The position numbers were made by a program, and so were the translations under genes. Source: Limnohabitans sp. 2KL-51 (lineage in GTDB: Bacteria > Pseudomonadota > Gammaproteobacteria > Burkholderiales > Burkholderiaceae_C). From it: a stretch of 64,000 nucleotides of DNA. Below are positions 35,437 to 44,947 of this stretch, in pieces. The notes beneath the pieces were generated by a model. It saw only the letters and a program-made list of their open reading frames with translations. It had not been told where the DNA came from and made no database searches. The stretch lies in NCBI RefSeq assembly GCF_003063645.1, contig NZ_NESJ01000011.1, forward strand, positions 113,698 through 177,697, given 5' to 3'. Each line of letters begins with the position of its first letter. Within the stretch, counting starts at the first letter, position 1.

Positions 35437-37184
35437 ACACATCCACCGCGCTCAACTGCGTCATTCGCGTCCCGGCCAAAGACAGCTACAGCACATCGGG
35501 CCCCACACTCATGGGCCGGCAGTCGGCCAACGAGGGCTTTCTGACCTCTTGGTTTAGGCACAGTGGACACGCCGAGTTCTGGTGCATGGCCCGGTTTCGC
35601 GACGAGGCGCAGGTATTTGCCCGAATTGGCGAGCAAGTTCATCAGGGGCGCCAGGCCAAACCGGTGTACCGATGGATTGCTCAGCAGCAGATCCACCGCA
35701 TACGCAGCGTTGGGACACTTTATGCACCGGGCCCTCAAGTGGCCGACCTGGCCTGGATGCGCCGACGTGATGCGCTAGCGAGCGCCACCGATTTCAGCAT
35801 CGTGGGCATGACCCACACCAGCTGCGAACTGTCCATTCAAGATGGCCTGGCCAACATGCTCACCGCCCCGGTTTACCCCTGGGATGCACAAATCTGCCCC
35901 AGCGTCTCTGTGCAAACCATGGTGCAGCGTCTGCTGGATGACGAAGCCGCCTGGTTGCGCGAACACCTGGGCGCTACCCGCGTGCAAAGCCCCCCACTGC
36001 CCGTGCTGCCGCTGGGAGTTGACTGCGCTGCATTGGATCTGCCTGCGGCTGACAAGGCCCAACACCGAGCACGTTGGCGTCAGCAATGGGCGCTGAGCGA
36101 CCGGGATGTTTGCGTGCTGTACATGGGCCGTCTTGACCTGCGCACCAAAGCCAATTTGTTGCCCATGCTGGACGCCTTGCAATTGGCCGCGCAGCAACTG
36201 CAGGCTGAAAACGGCCCCCGACTGCACTTGGTGCTGGCGGGCTGGTTTGCCAGCGAATGGGACGAAAACCAACTGCGCGCCGCCGTCGCCCAAGTCTGCC
36301 CGGATGTGCGTGTGGTGTTTGAAGACGGCCGAACACCCGAAGCCAGACAAGGCGTGTGGCACGCCGCTGACCTGTTCACCAGCTTGGTCGACAACATCCA
36401 GGAAACCTTTGGCCTGACCCCTATTGAAGCCATGGCCGCTGGTTTGCCCGTGGTGGTGAGTGACTATGACGGCTACCGGGAATCGGTGCGCGATGGCGTT
36501 GACGGCATGCGCATCCGCACCTGGCAGCCGGCCGCTGGTGAAGGCATCGATCTGATGGATGGACACGCCGATTTGGCGATCGACTACCGCGACTACGTCA
36601 GCCGGGCCAGCGCGTTCATTGGCCTGGACATCGCGCAGGCCGCCATGGCCTATGCCCAACTCGCCCGTGATCCGGCTTTGCGCCAGCGCATGGGCCAAGC
36701 CGGCCAGCAACACGCCCGGCGAGATTACGATTGGGTACAACTCATTCAGCGTTACACAGCGCTTTTTACGGAACTGGCCCGCGTACGCCAGCAAGCGCAG
36801 AAGGTGAGCCATTGGCATCACCATGGTCAACACCACAACTCACAGTGGGGCCATCGCCACCCGCGCCGCAGCGATCCCTTTCATTCGTTCTCGCACTACC
36901 CGACCCACACCCTGTCAGGCACACTGACCTTGCTGCCCGGTCCCTTGCTGCCCACCGATCCCAAGGCCCGCGAGAAAGCCCTCGCGCAGCTGCTGGAGCG
37001 GCCTGTCTATGCCGGGATCAAAAAAGAACTGGACAAAGCGCAGCTGCAACAATTGCTCCACCAAGTGGCCCAAGCGCCCCAGGGTCTGGCATGGTCCAGC
37101 TGGAGCACCTCCGACAAAGAAACCCCACCAGTGCTTCGGCATCTCGGTTGGCTCATCAAAACGGGTTTGGTGCGTGTGGCATAA
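35433..37184 (+). CDS. GT4-type glycosyltransferase with His-rich insert
   Basis: 583 residues. The GT-B fold C-terminal half has VLYMGRLDLRTKANLLPMLD, and the E(x7)E signature in ETFGLTPIEAMAAGLPVVVS, where the nucleotide sugar binds. An N-terminal LMGRQSANEGFL block is shared with the gene at 38442-40136, so the two are paralogues. Residues about 457-495 are strikingly His-rich (HWHHHGQHHNSQWGHRH), then a helical C-terminal domain. No signal peptide, so it is a cytoplasmic or peripheral enzyme, probably for a cell-surface polysaccharide; donor and acceptor are unknown. It follows the GT8 remnant with an ATGA overlap. Confidence 0.85.
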   Translation: MNTSTALNCVIRVPAKDSYSTSGPTLMGRQSANEGFLTSWFRHSGHAEFWCMARFRDEAQVFARIGEQVHQGRQAKPVYRWIAQQQIHRIRSVGTLYAPGPQVADLAWMRRRDALASATDFSIVGMTHTSCELSIQDGLANMLTAPVYPWDAQICPSVSVQTMVQRLLDDEAAWLREHLGATRVQSPPLPVLPLGVDCAALDLPAADKAQHRARWRQQWALSDRDVCVLYMGRLDLRTKANLLPMLDALQLAAQQLQAENGPRLHLVLAGWFASEWDENQLRAAVAQVCPDVRVVFEDGRTPEARQGVWHAADLFTSLVDNIQETFGLTPIEAMAAGLPVVVSDYDGYRESVRDGVDGMRIRTWQPAAGEGIDLMDGHADLAIDYRDYVSRASAFIGLDIAQAAMAYAQLARDPALRQRMGQAGQQHARRDYDWVQLIQRYTALFTELARVRQQAQKVSHWHHHGQHHNSQWGHRHPRRSDPFHSFSHYPTHTLSGTLTLLPGPLLPTDPKAREKALAQLLERPVYAGIKKELDKAQLQQLLHQVAQAPQGLAWSSWSTSDKETPPVLRHLGWLIKTGLVRVA

Positions 37185-37221
37185 GCCACAAAGTGTCCGA
37201 TTTCTCAAGAATGCTCAGGAA

Positions 37222-38445
37222 TCACAAAGCCTCTTGGCGACCTTCAATCAATGCCAGATAGGCGGGCAAGGCGCGAGTTTTGAAGTCGTAACGGTCCACC
37301 ACCGTTTGGCGTGCAGCCTCGCGCAAGTGGGCGAAGCGCTGAGGCTCAGCCAGCACATCGCACACCATCCGGCCCAATTGCTGCGAATCAAAAAAATCCA
37401 CCAGCAGCCCGTTCTTACCATGCTCAATGACCTCGCGCACCGGCGCTGTGTCGGAACCAATCACCAAAGCGCCCAAACTCATTGCTTCCAGCATGGACCA
37501 ACTCAACACGAACGGCACCGTCAAGTAAACGTGCGCAGCCGACACACGCAACAGCGACAGCAACACTTTGTAGGGCACGCGGTTGACAAAATGCACCCGG
37601 GATAAATCCAGCTGATCGCGCAACTCGTTGAGGTAAATGTTTTTGTAACTCTCACCGCTGCTGTGCTGGCTGCCATAACTCACGCCATCGCCACCCACAA
37701 TCACCACGCGCGCATTCGGTCGCTCGGCCAAAATGCGCGGCAAAGCGCGCATGAACTGGTGGTAACCACGCATCGGCTCCAGGTTGCGGTTGACGAAGGT
37801 CACCACTTCGTCGCCCGCCTTCAGCCTCAGCCCATCCCGTGAAAGGCTAATCCAAGCGCTGGTATCGGGTACCAGTTGATCGGTTTCGATGCCATCGTGG
37901 ATCACGCGCAAGCGCTCACGCAAAGCGGGCACAAAACAGCTGGCTTGCCATTGGGTGGGCGTAACACCCACATCGCAACTGAGCAGACTCGATGCCAAGT
38001 GCATGTTGCGCGTTTGCAGCCGCTCGGCCAATCGTGGAGGGGCCGGAAACTCGGGGTCAAAGCCCACATCACCGCCTTCGGCCTGGTAATACAGCTCGCA
38101 CAACCCGAGCAAACGCGCCCCGGGTGCAGCTTGCCGCAGATACAGCATTTCACCCCAACCGGTGTGCCCCAGCACCACATCAGGCACCCAGCCTGAAGTC
38201 TGCATGCTGCGCACGACACTCGCCACAGCTTCGCCGCGCAGCACGGCGGTCTCGGTATTGCCGAGCCAGGGGTGCGTGTCTTTGCCGTTGCTGCGCGCAG
38301 GTTTGTACGGCGTGTTGGCCACCCCGGCCAAAACCGTTTCCTGGCGCATGGAGATGGCACGCACGTCGTGACCCAGCGCGATCAGCTCGGGCACCAAGCC
38401 CCGAAACTGGCCTGGAAAATTTTGGTGGACGAGCAAAATTTTCAA
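37222..38445 (-). CDS. GT4-type glycosyltransferase
   Basis: 407 residues from TTG 38445, which overlaps the preceding stop (TTGA) and gives the usual N-terminus LKILLVHQNFPGQFRGLVPE. GT-B fold: RLRVIHDGIETDQLVPD linker, VTFVNRNLEPMRGYHQFMRA, and the nucleotide-sugar region SMLEAMSLGALVIGSDTAPV. The open frame extends far upstream but that part belongs to the neighbouring gene in another frame. It is co-transcribed with the GT4 gene at 38442-40136. It converges on the plus-strand GT4 gene (37-bp gap). Confidence 0.87.
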   Translation of the reverse strand: MKILLVHQNFPGQFRGLVPELIALGHDVRAISMRQETVLAGVANTPYKPARSNGKDTHPWLGNTETAVLRGEAVASVVRSMQTSGWVPDVVLGHTGWGEMLYLRQAAPGARLLGLCELYYQAEGGDVGFDPEFPAPPRLAERLQTRNMHLASSLLSCDVGVTPTQWQASCFVPALRERLRVIHDGIETDQLVPDTSAWISLSRDGLRLKAGDEVVTFVNRNLEPMRGYHQFMRALPRILAERPNARVVIVGGDGVSYGSQHSSGESYKNIYLNELRDQLDLSRVHFVNRVPYKVLLSLLRVSAAHVYLTVPFVLSWSMLEAMSLGALVIGSDTAPVREVIEHGKNGLLVDFFDSQQLGRMVCDVLAEPQRFAHLREAARQTVVDRYDFKTRALPAYLALIEGRQEAL

Positions 38446-40136
38446 GTCATCGCTCCCAACGTTGGGCTGGGCTGTGCATCGGTGTGCACCCCACCCACCT
38501 TGGCGAGCCACGTCGCATTGCGCAGCGCCAGCGGCAAAATCCAGCCCTGCGATCGCGCCCAGGCCTGCAGTTCGGGCGCCTCGGTCATGCCCTCGGGCAA
38601 GGCACGCCAGGCTTGCGTCAAAGCTTCCACATTTGACAGCCTGTTGCCAGCAAACTGCCACATAGCCAAATCGCGCATGCGGCCCAAAGCGTTCTCGTCC
38701 ACTTCGGCTGCGCGCCAAAGTCGGTGGTGGCCCTGCAGCAGGGCACTGGGGTAATGGTCAAAAAGCTGCAAATGGTTCATGAAGGCAGGGTCGCGCTGCG
38801 GCTTTGCTGCAGCAGCATCGGCCGCCAAATGGGCCAGGCGTTCGGTCTGCTCAGCCCACAAGCTTTGGTATTGGCGCATCACGACAGCCCAGTCATAAAC
38901 CTGCACAGCACGCTCTCGGCCTGCCGCGCCCATGCGCTGGCGCAAAGCGTCGTCTTGCACCAAGCGTGCCAATGCCTGAGCGCAGGCCTGCACATCCACG
39001 GACACCTGCAAATGCGCATGGGCAATGTAATGGTCGTAGTTGAGTCGGCCGTCTTCATAGGCCTCGCTGCTGGCCTGGGCTGCAGCCGGCACCCCGATTT
39101 GCAGGGTGGGAATCAGGAAGCCATCCACCCCGTCGCGCAGCGTTTCGCGGTAACCGTCCCAATCCGACGCAATAACTGGCAGGCCACTGGCCATGGCTTC
39201 GAGCGGTGTCAGACCAAAAGTCTCCTGGATGTTGTCGGACAAGGACATGAATACATCTGAGCTGGCATAGGCCAGACGCGTCACGCCGGCTTCTCGGCCA
39301 TCCATGCGCGTCACCTGAACCCCTGCCAATTGGGCCGCTTCATCAAAACTCTGGCATGTGGCGTCATTGGAAAACCAGCCGCACTCCAACACACGCAAGC
39401 GTCGGCCAGTCAGGGCCGCTGCTCGCACCACCGCCAAATACATGGGCAAAGGATTGGCCTTGGCATGCAGGCTCAGCCGACCCACAAACAACACGGCCAC
39501 TTCGTCGGGCTGCAGGCCCCAACGCGCCCGCCCCTGCGCACGCGTGGCCTCTTCGGGTGTGAAATCTTGTGTAGGAATGCCCAAGGGAATCACGGGCGTC
39601 ATGGGGCCCTCAGGCTTGACCTCAACGCCCAATCGTCGTCCCAGCCACTCTGCTTGCGCCTGCCACACCTGGTGCACCGCCTTGTGCACGCTCTGCGAGG
39701 TGCAGATCAACGCGTCAGCGACTGTGAACGGCCCTTGCACGTAGTCGGCGATTTGCGCCAGCACGCCAGACGAACTGATGGTGTGTGTCACCCCGCTGAA
39801 GGCCAGGCCCGCTGGCCCTTGGCGGTGGCGCTGCCACCCCATCCGTGTATTGAAAGGTGCCGGGTAATGCATGACCCCTTGGGGCCAAGTGGAGGGCTCT
39901 TGCACCCGCCGATGTTCAATGCCCCGCACCCACCCCGTGTCACGCGCCTCGATTTCGAGCACAGCTTGTTGCGAGCCACCACCATGCACCAGCACCAAAC
40001 TGCGGTCGTCATCACGGTAAGCGGCAGCCAAGCCACGCATGAACCCCCTGCCCGCTGACTGTCGCCCCATCAATTTGGCGGTTTGTGTTTGCACGGCATC
40101 GGGCGACAAAAAGACAGAGGGAAGTACTGGTTTCAT
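38442..40136 (-). CDS. GT4-type glycosyltransferase, paralogue of the 35433-37184 gene
   Basis: 564 residues; AGGAAAAAAC precedes the ATG. It shares with its paralogue the N-terminal LMGRQSAGRGFM block, the VLFVGRLSLHAKANPLPMYL segment, the ETFGLTPLEAMASGLPVIAS signature and the helical tail (FDHYPSALLQG), but lacks the His-rich stretch. A GT-B glycosyltransferase of unknown specificity. It overlaps the next gene by 4 bp. Upstream on the same strand, after a 127-bp spacer, lies xerD. Confidence 0.85.
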   Translation of the reverse strand: MKPVLPSVFLSPDAVQTQTAKLMGRQSAGRGFMRGLAAAYRDDDRSLVLVHGGGSQQAVLEIEARDTGWVRGIEHRRVQEPSTWPQGVMHYPAPFNTRMGWQRHRQGPAGLAFSGVTHTISSSGVLAQIADYVQGPFTVADALICTSQSVHKAVHQVWQAQAEWLGRRLGVEVKPEGPMTPVIPLGIPTQDFTPEEATRAQGRARWGLQPDEVAVLFVGRLSLHAKANPLPMYLAVVRAAALTGRRLRVLECGWFSNDATCQSFDEAAQLAGVQVTRMDGREAGVTRLAYASSDVFMSLSDNIQETFGLTPLEAMASGLPVIASDWDGYRETLRDGVDGFLIPTLQIGVPAAAQASSEAYEDGRLNYDHYIAHAHLQVSVDVQACAQALARLVQDDALRQRMGAAGRERAVQVYDWAVVMRQYQSLWAEQTERLAHLAADAAAAKPQRDPAFMNHLQLFDHYPSALLQGHHRLWRAAEVDENALGRMRDLAMWQFAGNRLSNVEALTQAWRALPEGMTEAPELQAWARSQGWILPLALRNATWLAKVGGVHTDAQPSPTLGAMT

Positions 40137-40263
40137 GTTTTTTCCTAGTGAGAATTATCCATGAGGCCTTGCAAGGTCTTGAACAACTTTTTGTGCTCTT
40201 GTCTGCGCATTTGTTTTGCCTTGCGCGCTCAAAAAAACCAGGTGGCCCACTGAGGCCCAGATC

Positions 40264-41172
40264 CTATCCTCGCGGGTGGTGCTGCGCATGCAGCGTCTTA
40301 AGCCGCTCACGCGCCACATGGGTGTAGATGGTGGTGGTGGAGATGTCGGCATGGCCAAGTAGCATCTGCACGGCGCGCAAATCGGCCCCATGGTTGAGCA
40401 AATGCGTGGCGAAAGCGTGGCGCAGGGTGTGCGGTGACAGGGGCGCGGTGATGCCCGCGTCGATGGCGTAGCGCTTGACCAAGCTCCAGAACATGACGCG
40501 AGACATCGCTGTGCCGGGTGTGCTGCCGCTGGTGGTGACGAACAGGTCTTGGGTTTGTCGCTGGCCCAACATGGCCGGTCTGGCCTGGCCCATGTAGCGC
40601 TGCAACCATTCACGCGCCTCTTCGCCAAAAGGCACCAAACGCTCTTTGCTGCCCTTGCCCATGATGCGCAGCACACCCTCATTGAGCGAGACATGCAGGG
40701 TTTTGAGGCTCACCAACTCGCTGACACGCAGGCCACTGGCGTACATCAGCTCCAGCATGGCTCGGTCACGCAGGCCAAGATGTGTGGCCACATCGGGTGC
40801 AGACAACAACGCATCGACTTGCGCCTCGCCCAGCGTTTTGGGCACACGCAGCGCCTGTTTGGCGGCCAGCATGCGCAAGGTGGGGTCGGATTGCACAAGG
40901 CGTTCGCGCAGCGCCCACCTGAAAAAACGCTTGAACACGGTGAGCCTGCGGTTGGCCGATGTGGCCTTGGTCTGGCCATGGCGCTCGGCAAAGTAAGCCT
41001 GCAGGTGGTGTTCTTGGGTCGCCTCCAGCGCCAGCCTGTGCGTCAAAAACAACCAGGTGGCGTAGAGGGACAAATCGAGACGGTAAGCCGCCAAGGTGTT
41101 GGCGGCCAGTCCGTCCTCCAGCCAGAGGGCCTCGGCAAATCGGTCGATGGCGCTCTGGCTGGCCTCGTGCAT
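40264..41172 (-). CDS. xerD: Site-specific tyrosine recombinase XerD
   Basis: 302 residues. With XerC it resolves chromosome dimers at dif at the division septum. The SAM-like N-terminal domain begins AIDRFAEALWLEDGLAANTL. The catalytic set is complete: Arg in ASGLRVSELVSL, Lys in GKGSKERLVPFG, HxxR in SPHTLRHAFATHLL, His in LGHADISTTT, and Tyr in TIYTHVARERL. The XerD-like N-terminus separates it from XerC. Starts 10 bp after the Bug receptor stop. Confidence 0.94.
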   Translation of the reverse strand: MHEASQSAIDRFAEALWLEDGLAANTLAAYRLDLSLYATWLFLTHRLALEATQEHHLQAYFAERHGQTKATSANRRLTVFKRFFRWALRERLVQSDPTLRMLAAKQALRVPKTLGEAQVDALLSAPDVATHLGLRDRAMLELMYASGLRVSELVSLKTLHVSLNEGVLRIMGKGSKERLVPFGEEAREWLQRYMGQARPAMLGQRQTQDLFVTTSGSTPGTAMSRVMFWSLVKRYAIDAGITAPLSPHTLRHAFATHLLNHGADLRAVQMLLGHADISTTTIYTHVARERLKTLHAQHHPRG

Positions 41173-41182
41173 GGACTAAAAA

Positions 41183-42157
41183 TCAGTCCAGCTTGAGTTT
41201 TTGCTGGTCCACCACCTTTTTGTAGACCTCGAACTCGGCCTTGATCTGGGCCGTGAACTCTTCAGGCGTGTTGGCCACCACCAAAGAACCGGTGTCATTG
41301 ATGCGCTTGGTCACGCCCGGCTCTTGCAGGGCTTTTTTCACACCCGCGCTGATTTTGTCGACCACCTCTTTGGGCAGGTTTTTCGGGCCCAGGATGCCGT
41401 AATAGGCCATGCGGTTGACAGGCTCAAGACCAACATCCTTGAAGGTGGGCACATTGGGCAGCTGTGACAAGCGCTGGGGTGCGGCCACCACGATGGGCAC
41501 CAAACGGCCGGACTGGATGAATGGCAGCGCCGAAGGCAGGTTGTCAAAAATGATCGGCACCTGGCCGGCCACGGTGTCGTTCAGGGCCGGGCCTGCACCG
41601 CGGTAAGGAATGTGGGTGATGAACACGCCCGCCAGGCTCTTCCACAGCTCGGTCTGAAGGTGGCCAATGCCGCCCGTGCCCGAGGATGCGTAGGAATATT
41701 TACCGGGGTTCTTCTTCAACTCGGCCACAAAGCCGGCGTAATCCTTGGCCGGAAAACTGGGGTGTACCGCGATCACATTGGGTGTGGCCGCAATGTTGAT
41801 GATGGGCGTGAAGTCGGTCAGCACGTTGTACGGAATCTTGGGGTTGATGGCCGGGTTGGCGGCCGTGGTCGACACGGTGGCCATGCCCAGGTTGTAGCCA
41901 TCGGGCGCAGCTCGCACGGTTTCGGTCGCGCCCACCACACCGCCGCCACCGGCCTTGTTCTCAACGATCACGCTTTGGCCCAGGGCTTTGCCCAGAGGCT
42001 CGGCAATCACGCGGGCCACGATGTCGGTCGTGCCACCGGGGGCAAACGGCACCTGCAGACGAATGGTTTTGCTGGGGTAAGCCTGGGCCCATACCGAACC
42101 GCTGGCCAACACGGTGGCAGCCAAACTGGCTGCAGAAACCAAACTACGACGCTTCAT
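41183..42157 (-). CDS. Bug family tripartite tricarboxylate transporter receptor
   Basis: 324 residues from ATG 42157. A signal peptide ([20 protein letters not shown], cleavage after VWAQA) exports it to the periplasm. The Bug/TctC pattern is clear: [55 protein letters not shown] and [11 protein letters not shown]. It would bind an organic acid or similar small anion. No tctA/tctB membrane genes are nearby, so it is an orphan receptor, common in Burkholderiales. Divergent from the AEC permease (153-bp gap). Confidence 0.93.
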   Translation of the reverse strand: MKRRSLVSAASLAATVLASGSVWAQAYPSKTIRLQVPFAPGGTTDIVARVIAEPLGKALGQSVIVENKAGGGGVVGATETVRAAPDGYNLGMATVSTTAANPAINPKIPYNVLTDFTPIINIAATPNVIAVHPSFPAKDYAGFVAELKKNPGKYSYASSGTGGIGHLQTELWKSLAGVFITHIPYRGAGPALNDTVAGQVPIIFDNLPSALPFIQSGRLVPIVVAAPQRLSQLPNVPTFKDVGLEPVNRMAYYGILGPKNLPKEVVDKISAGVKKALQEPGVTKRINDTGSLVVANTPEEFTAQIKAEFEVYKKVVDQQKLKLD

Positions 42158-42310
42158 TTGATAAAACTCCATAAAAGATCTCACATGATAGGCAAAAAAT
42201 GGGGTCTGGCGTGAGGGGGGAAACCCACAAAGCCCTGAAACCGCGCAAGAAGGCGTTAGAGGTGACAGCCGCTCGTCAAGGACACACCCGCACTGGGTTA
42301 TCCTAGCCCC

Positions 42311-43219
42311 GTGAATTTTGCCCAACTCCTATTTCCTGATTTTTCCCTGATCCTGTGCGGCTATCTGATTTGCCGCTTCACGGCCCTGAACCGCCCGGTC
42401 TGGCAACAGGTGGAGAGCCTGGTGTTTTTCTTCTTGTTCCCGGTGCTGTTGTTTCACTCCATCGTGAAAAGCCCACTGGACCTGGCGGCTGCCTCCAGCC
42501 TGATTGGAGCGGGCCTGAGCCTGGCGCTGGGGGCCATTGCTCTGACCTATAGCCTGCCCTACTGGCCTGTGCTGGGCCGCTATCTGGACCGGCGTGACCA
42601 CGCTGCGGCGGCGCAGGTTGGCTTTCGCTTCAACTCCTTCATAGGACTGGCGCTGGCCGAACGCTTGGCCGGGCCCGAAGGCTTGCTGATGATTGCGGTT
42701 CTGATTGGTTTTTGCGTGCCCCTGTTCAATATTGCTGCGGTCTGGCCTATGGCCCGACAAGCCCAGACTGGCTTTTTGCGAGAACTGGTACGCAACCCCC
42801 TCATCATCGCCACCGTTTCAGGCTTGGCTGCCAACTTGCTGGGCTTTCGCATGCCCGATGTGCTGGAGCCCAGCGTCAGCCGCATTGGTGCAGCCTCTTT
42901 GGCGCTGGGTTTGATGGCGGCCGGCGCAGGCATGCAACTGGGCAGATTGCGCCAAGGCAAACTGCTGAGCACCGCTGTGCTGCTGATCAAACACATGTTG
43001 ATGCCCCTGATGGCGATGGGTCTGTCGCTGCTTTTTGGCCTGAACCCCAACCAAACCACCATGCTGCTGGCTTTTTCAGCCTTGCCCACCGCCTCCACTT
43101 GCTATGTCCTGGCCGCCCGCATGGGCTACAACGGACCTTATGTGGCGGGCCTGGTCACACTGTCCACCTTGGCCGGCATGTTGAGCTTGCCTTTTGCATT
43201 GGGTGTGCTGCGCGGCTGA
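42311..43219 (+). CDS. AEC family transporter (auxin efflux carrier-like permease)
   Basis: 302 residues from GTG 42311. About ten hydrophobic segments in two five-helix halves, with [13 protein letters not shown] and [18 protein letters not shown] in the first half and [18 protein letters not shown] in the second, typical of the bacterial AEC family (MdcF-like). An inner-membrane carrier, likely for dicarboxylates or related compounds. Divergent from a Bug receptor, so a related substrate is possible but unproven. Confidence 0.88.
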   Translation: MNFAQLLFPDFSLILCGYLICRFTALNRPVWQQVESLVFFFLFPVLLFHSIVKSPLDLAAASSLIGAGLSLALGAIALTYSLPYWPVLGRYLDRRDHAAAAQVGFRFNSFIGLALAERLAGPEGLLMIAVLIGFCVPLFNIAAVWPMARQAQTGFLRELVRNPLIIATVSGLAANLLGFRMPDVLEPSVSRIGAASLALGLMAAGAGMQLGRLRQGKLLSTAVLLIKHMLMPLMAMGLSLLFGLNPNQTTMLLAFSALPTASTCYVLAARMGYNGPYVAGLVTLSTLAGMLSLPFALGVLRG

Positions 43220-43249
43220 ACAAAATTGGCACCACCAGCCAAGGCTCGG

Positions 43250-43279
43250 TTTTGTAGGACGGCGCCTTCAGGTCCGACT
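43250..43279. repeat. Dispersed repeat R1, copy 3
   Basis: TTTTGTAGGACGGCGCCTTC then AGGTCCGACT: same as copy 1 at 523-552 except for two changes. It sits between convergent genes and contains the stop codon of queG (43268-43270), just as copy 1 contains the lpxH stop. Confidence 0.7.
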
Positions 43280-44398
43280 TCTTGGCGCAAGGCGGGCTGC
43301 ATTTTGGGCCTGGGACCATGCCACTTGCTCTTGAACCACCGGATCTGGGTGACCTGTGTGCACAGCCAAAGCCTGCAGCAAAACCTGACGTTCACTTTCA
43401 GACAAGGCCGACGAGGCCAGCGCATTGCCCGCCGCCAGCGCCAAATTGCGCAACCAGCGGGCGTGCCCGATGCGGCGGATGGCACTGCCTTCGGTGCGGC
43501 GCAAAAATTCGGCTTCATTCCAAGACATCAACTCAGCGATGCTGCCCGCGCCCAAGCCTTCGCGCGCTTGCCAGTCGGGCAAGGGGCTGACTTGTGCGAA
43601 CTTGTTCCACGGACAGGCCAGTTGGCAATCGTCGCAGCCATAAATGCGGTTGCCGATCAGCGGACGCAAGGCCTCGTCGATCGGCCCGGCGTGCTCGATC
43701 GTCAAATAAGAAATGCAGCGCCGCGCATCGAGCTTGTAGGGGCCGACGATGGCCTGCGTGGGACACAGGTCCATACAGGCGGTGCACTGGCCACAATGCC
43801 CCGACACGGCGGGCGTTTCGGGCAAAGCAAAGTCCACAAACAACTCGCCCAGAAAAAACATCGACCCGGCCTCGCGTGAGAGGACCAAGGTGTGTTTGCC
43901 ACGCCAACCCAAGCCACTGCGGGTGGCCAGCTCGGCCTCCAGCACTGGCGCCGAGTCGGTGAACACGCGGTGGCCAAAGGGGCCAATCGCCAGGGCGATG
44001 CGGTCCTGCAGTTTTTGCAGGCGGCTGCGCAAGACCTTGTGGTAGTCACGCCCCCGGGCATAGAGCGACACCACCGCCTCTCCTGGTTGCAGGCTGCGGG
44101 CGGTTTCGTGGGCCAGCCAGTCGGGCGGCGTGTCCTGCGGCAAGTAGTCCATGCGGGCGGTGATCACGCTGACTGTGCCCGGCACCAGCTCGGCCGGGCG
44201 GGCGCGCTTCATGCCATGGCTTGCCATGTAGCCCATGCTGCCGTGAAATCCTGCGGCCAACCAAGCCTGTAATCCGGGCTCTGCCGAGGACAAATCGATA
44301 CCGCTCACGCCGATTTGGGACAATCCCGACTCAAGCGCCCAGATCTGGATCTGGGGCCACAGTTCAAGAAGGTCGATTTGAGTACGTTGAGCAGTCAC
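43268..44398 (-). CDS. queG: Epoxyqueuosine reductase QueG
   Basis: 376 residues from GTG 44398; ATG 44434 is an alternative. It performs the last step of queuosine synthesis in tRNA using cobalamin and two [4Fe-4S] clusters. The ferredoxin-like part has CGQCTACMDLCPTQAI and GCDDCQLACPWNKFA. N-terminal blocks are GFHGSMGYM and VVSLYARGRDYHKVLRSRL. The length matches the family (about 380). Its 5' end overlaps that of tsaE on the other strand by about 20 bp. The C-terminus ends inside repeat R1. Confidence 0.94.
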   Translation of the reverse strand: MTAQRTQIDLLELWPQIQIWALESGLSQIGVSGIDLSSAEPGLQAWLAAGFHGSMGYMASHGMKRARPAELVPGTVSVITARMDYLPQDTPPDWLAHETARSLQPGEAVVSLYARGRDYHKVLRSRLQKLQDRIALAIGPFGHRVFTDSAPVLEAELATRSGLGWRGKHTLVLSREAGSMFFLGELFVDFALPETPAVSGHCGQCTACMDLCPTQAIVGPYKLDARRCISYLTIEHAGPIDEALRPLIGNRIYGCDDCQLACPWNKFAQVSPLPDWQAREGLGAGSIAELMSWNEAEFLRRTEGSAIRRIGHARWLRNLALAAGNALASSALSESERQVLLQALAVHTGHPDPVVQEQVAWSQAQNAARLAPRSRT

Positions 44399-44947
44399 CC
44401 GCCGATTGTAGAAAGCCCCGCCGTCCCGGCGCATTGGGAGGGTTTGTGGCTGCACGAGGTCGACACCCAAGCCTTTGGTGAGCTGCTGGCGCAAGGCCTG
44501 CAAAGCTGGCCCGGCGGACGCGATGCGCGCATCGAGTTGCGCGGCAACCTGGGCGCGGGCAAGACCACCCTGGTGCGCCACCTGCTGCGCGCCGCCGGGG
44601 TCACGGGGCGCATCAAAAGCCCGACTTATGCCGTGGTGGAGCCGCACCAAGTGGTCAACCCTGCGGGCACAAACGATGCCGTCTGGCCCATCTGGCATTT
44701 TGACTTTTACCGTTTCAACGACCCCCAAGAATGGGAAGACGCCGGCTTTCGCGACATCTTTGCCGGGCCGGGCCTCAAACTCATGGAGTGGCCCGACAAA
44801 GTGGCCGGGCAACTGCCCCCGCCCGATTGGGTGATCGCGCTCGACGCCATCGACGAAAACCAGCGCCAGGTGCGCATCAGCACAGGCACAGAGCGCGGGC
44901 GCATGTGGCTTCAAGCCTGGATGCAAGGCGCAGCCCATGCGAAGTGA
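44378..44947 (+). CDS. tsaE: tRNA threonylcarbamoyladenosine synthesis ATPase TsaE
   Basis: 189 residues from TTG 44378, five bases after AAGAAGG; TTG 44387 is possible too. It acts with TsaB and TsaD to make t6A37 in tRNAs reading ANN codons. The P-loop is RGNLGAGKTTLVRHLL, followed by RIKSPTYAVVEPH and WHFDFYRFNDPQEWEDAGF, both standard blocks. The N-terminus is about 30 residues longer than minimal family members. It overlaps amiC by 11 bp at its 3' end, as in many proteobacteria. Confidence 0.93.
   Translation: MSTLSSHPPIVESPAVPAHWEGLWLHEVDTQAFGELLAQGLQSWPGGRDARIELRGNLGAGKTTLVRHLLRAAGVTGRIKSPTYAVVEPHQVVNPAGTNDAVWPIWHFDFYRFNDPQEWEDAGFRDIFAGPGLKLMEWPDKVAGQLPPPDWVIALDAIDENQRQVRISTGTERGRMWLQAWMQGAAHAK

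Noticed and set aside
38446..38718. A 90-residue N-terminal extension of the GT4 protein starting at 38445
   Set aside because: It overlaps the coding end of the upstream GT4 gene in another frame; the TTG at 38445 overlapping TGA gives the family N-terminus.
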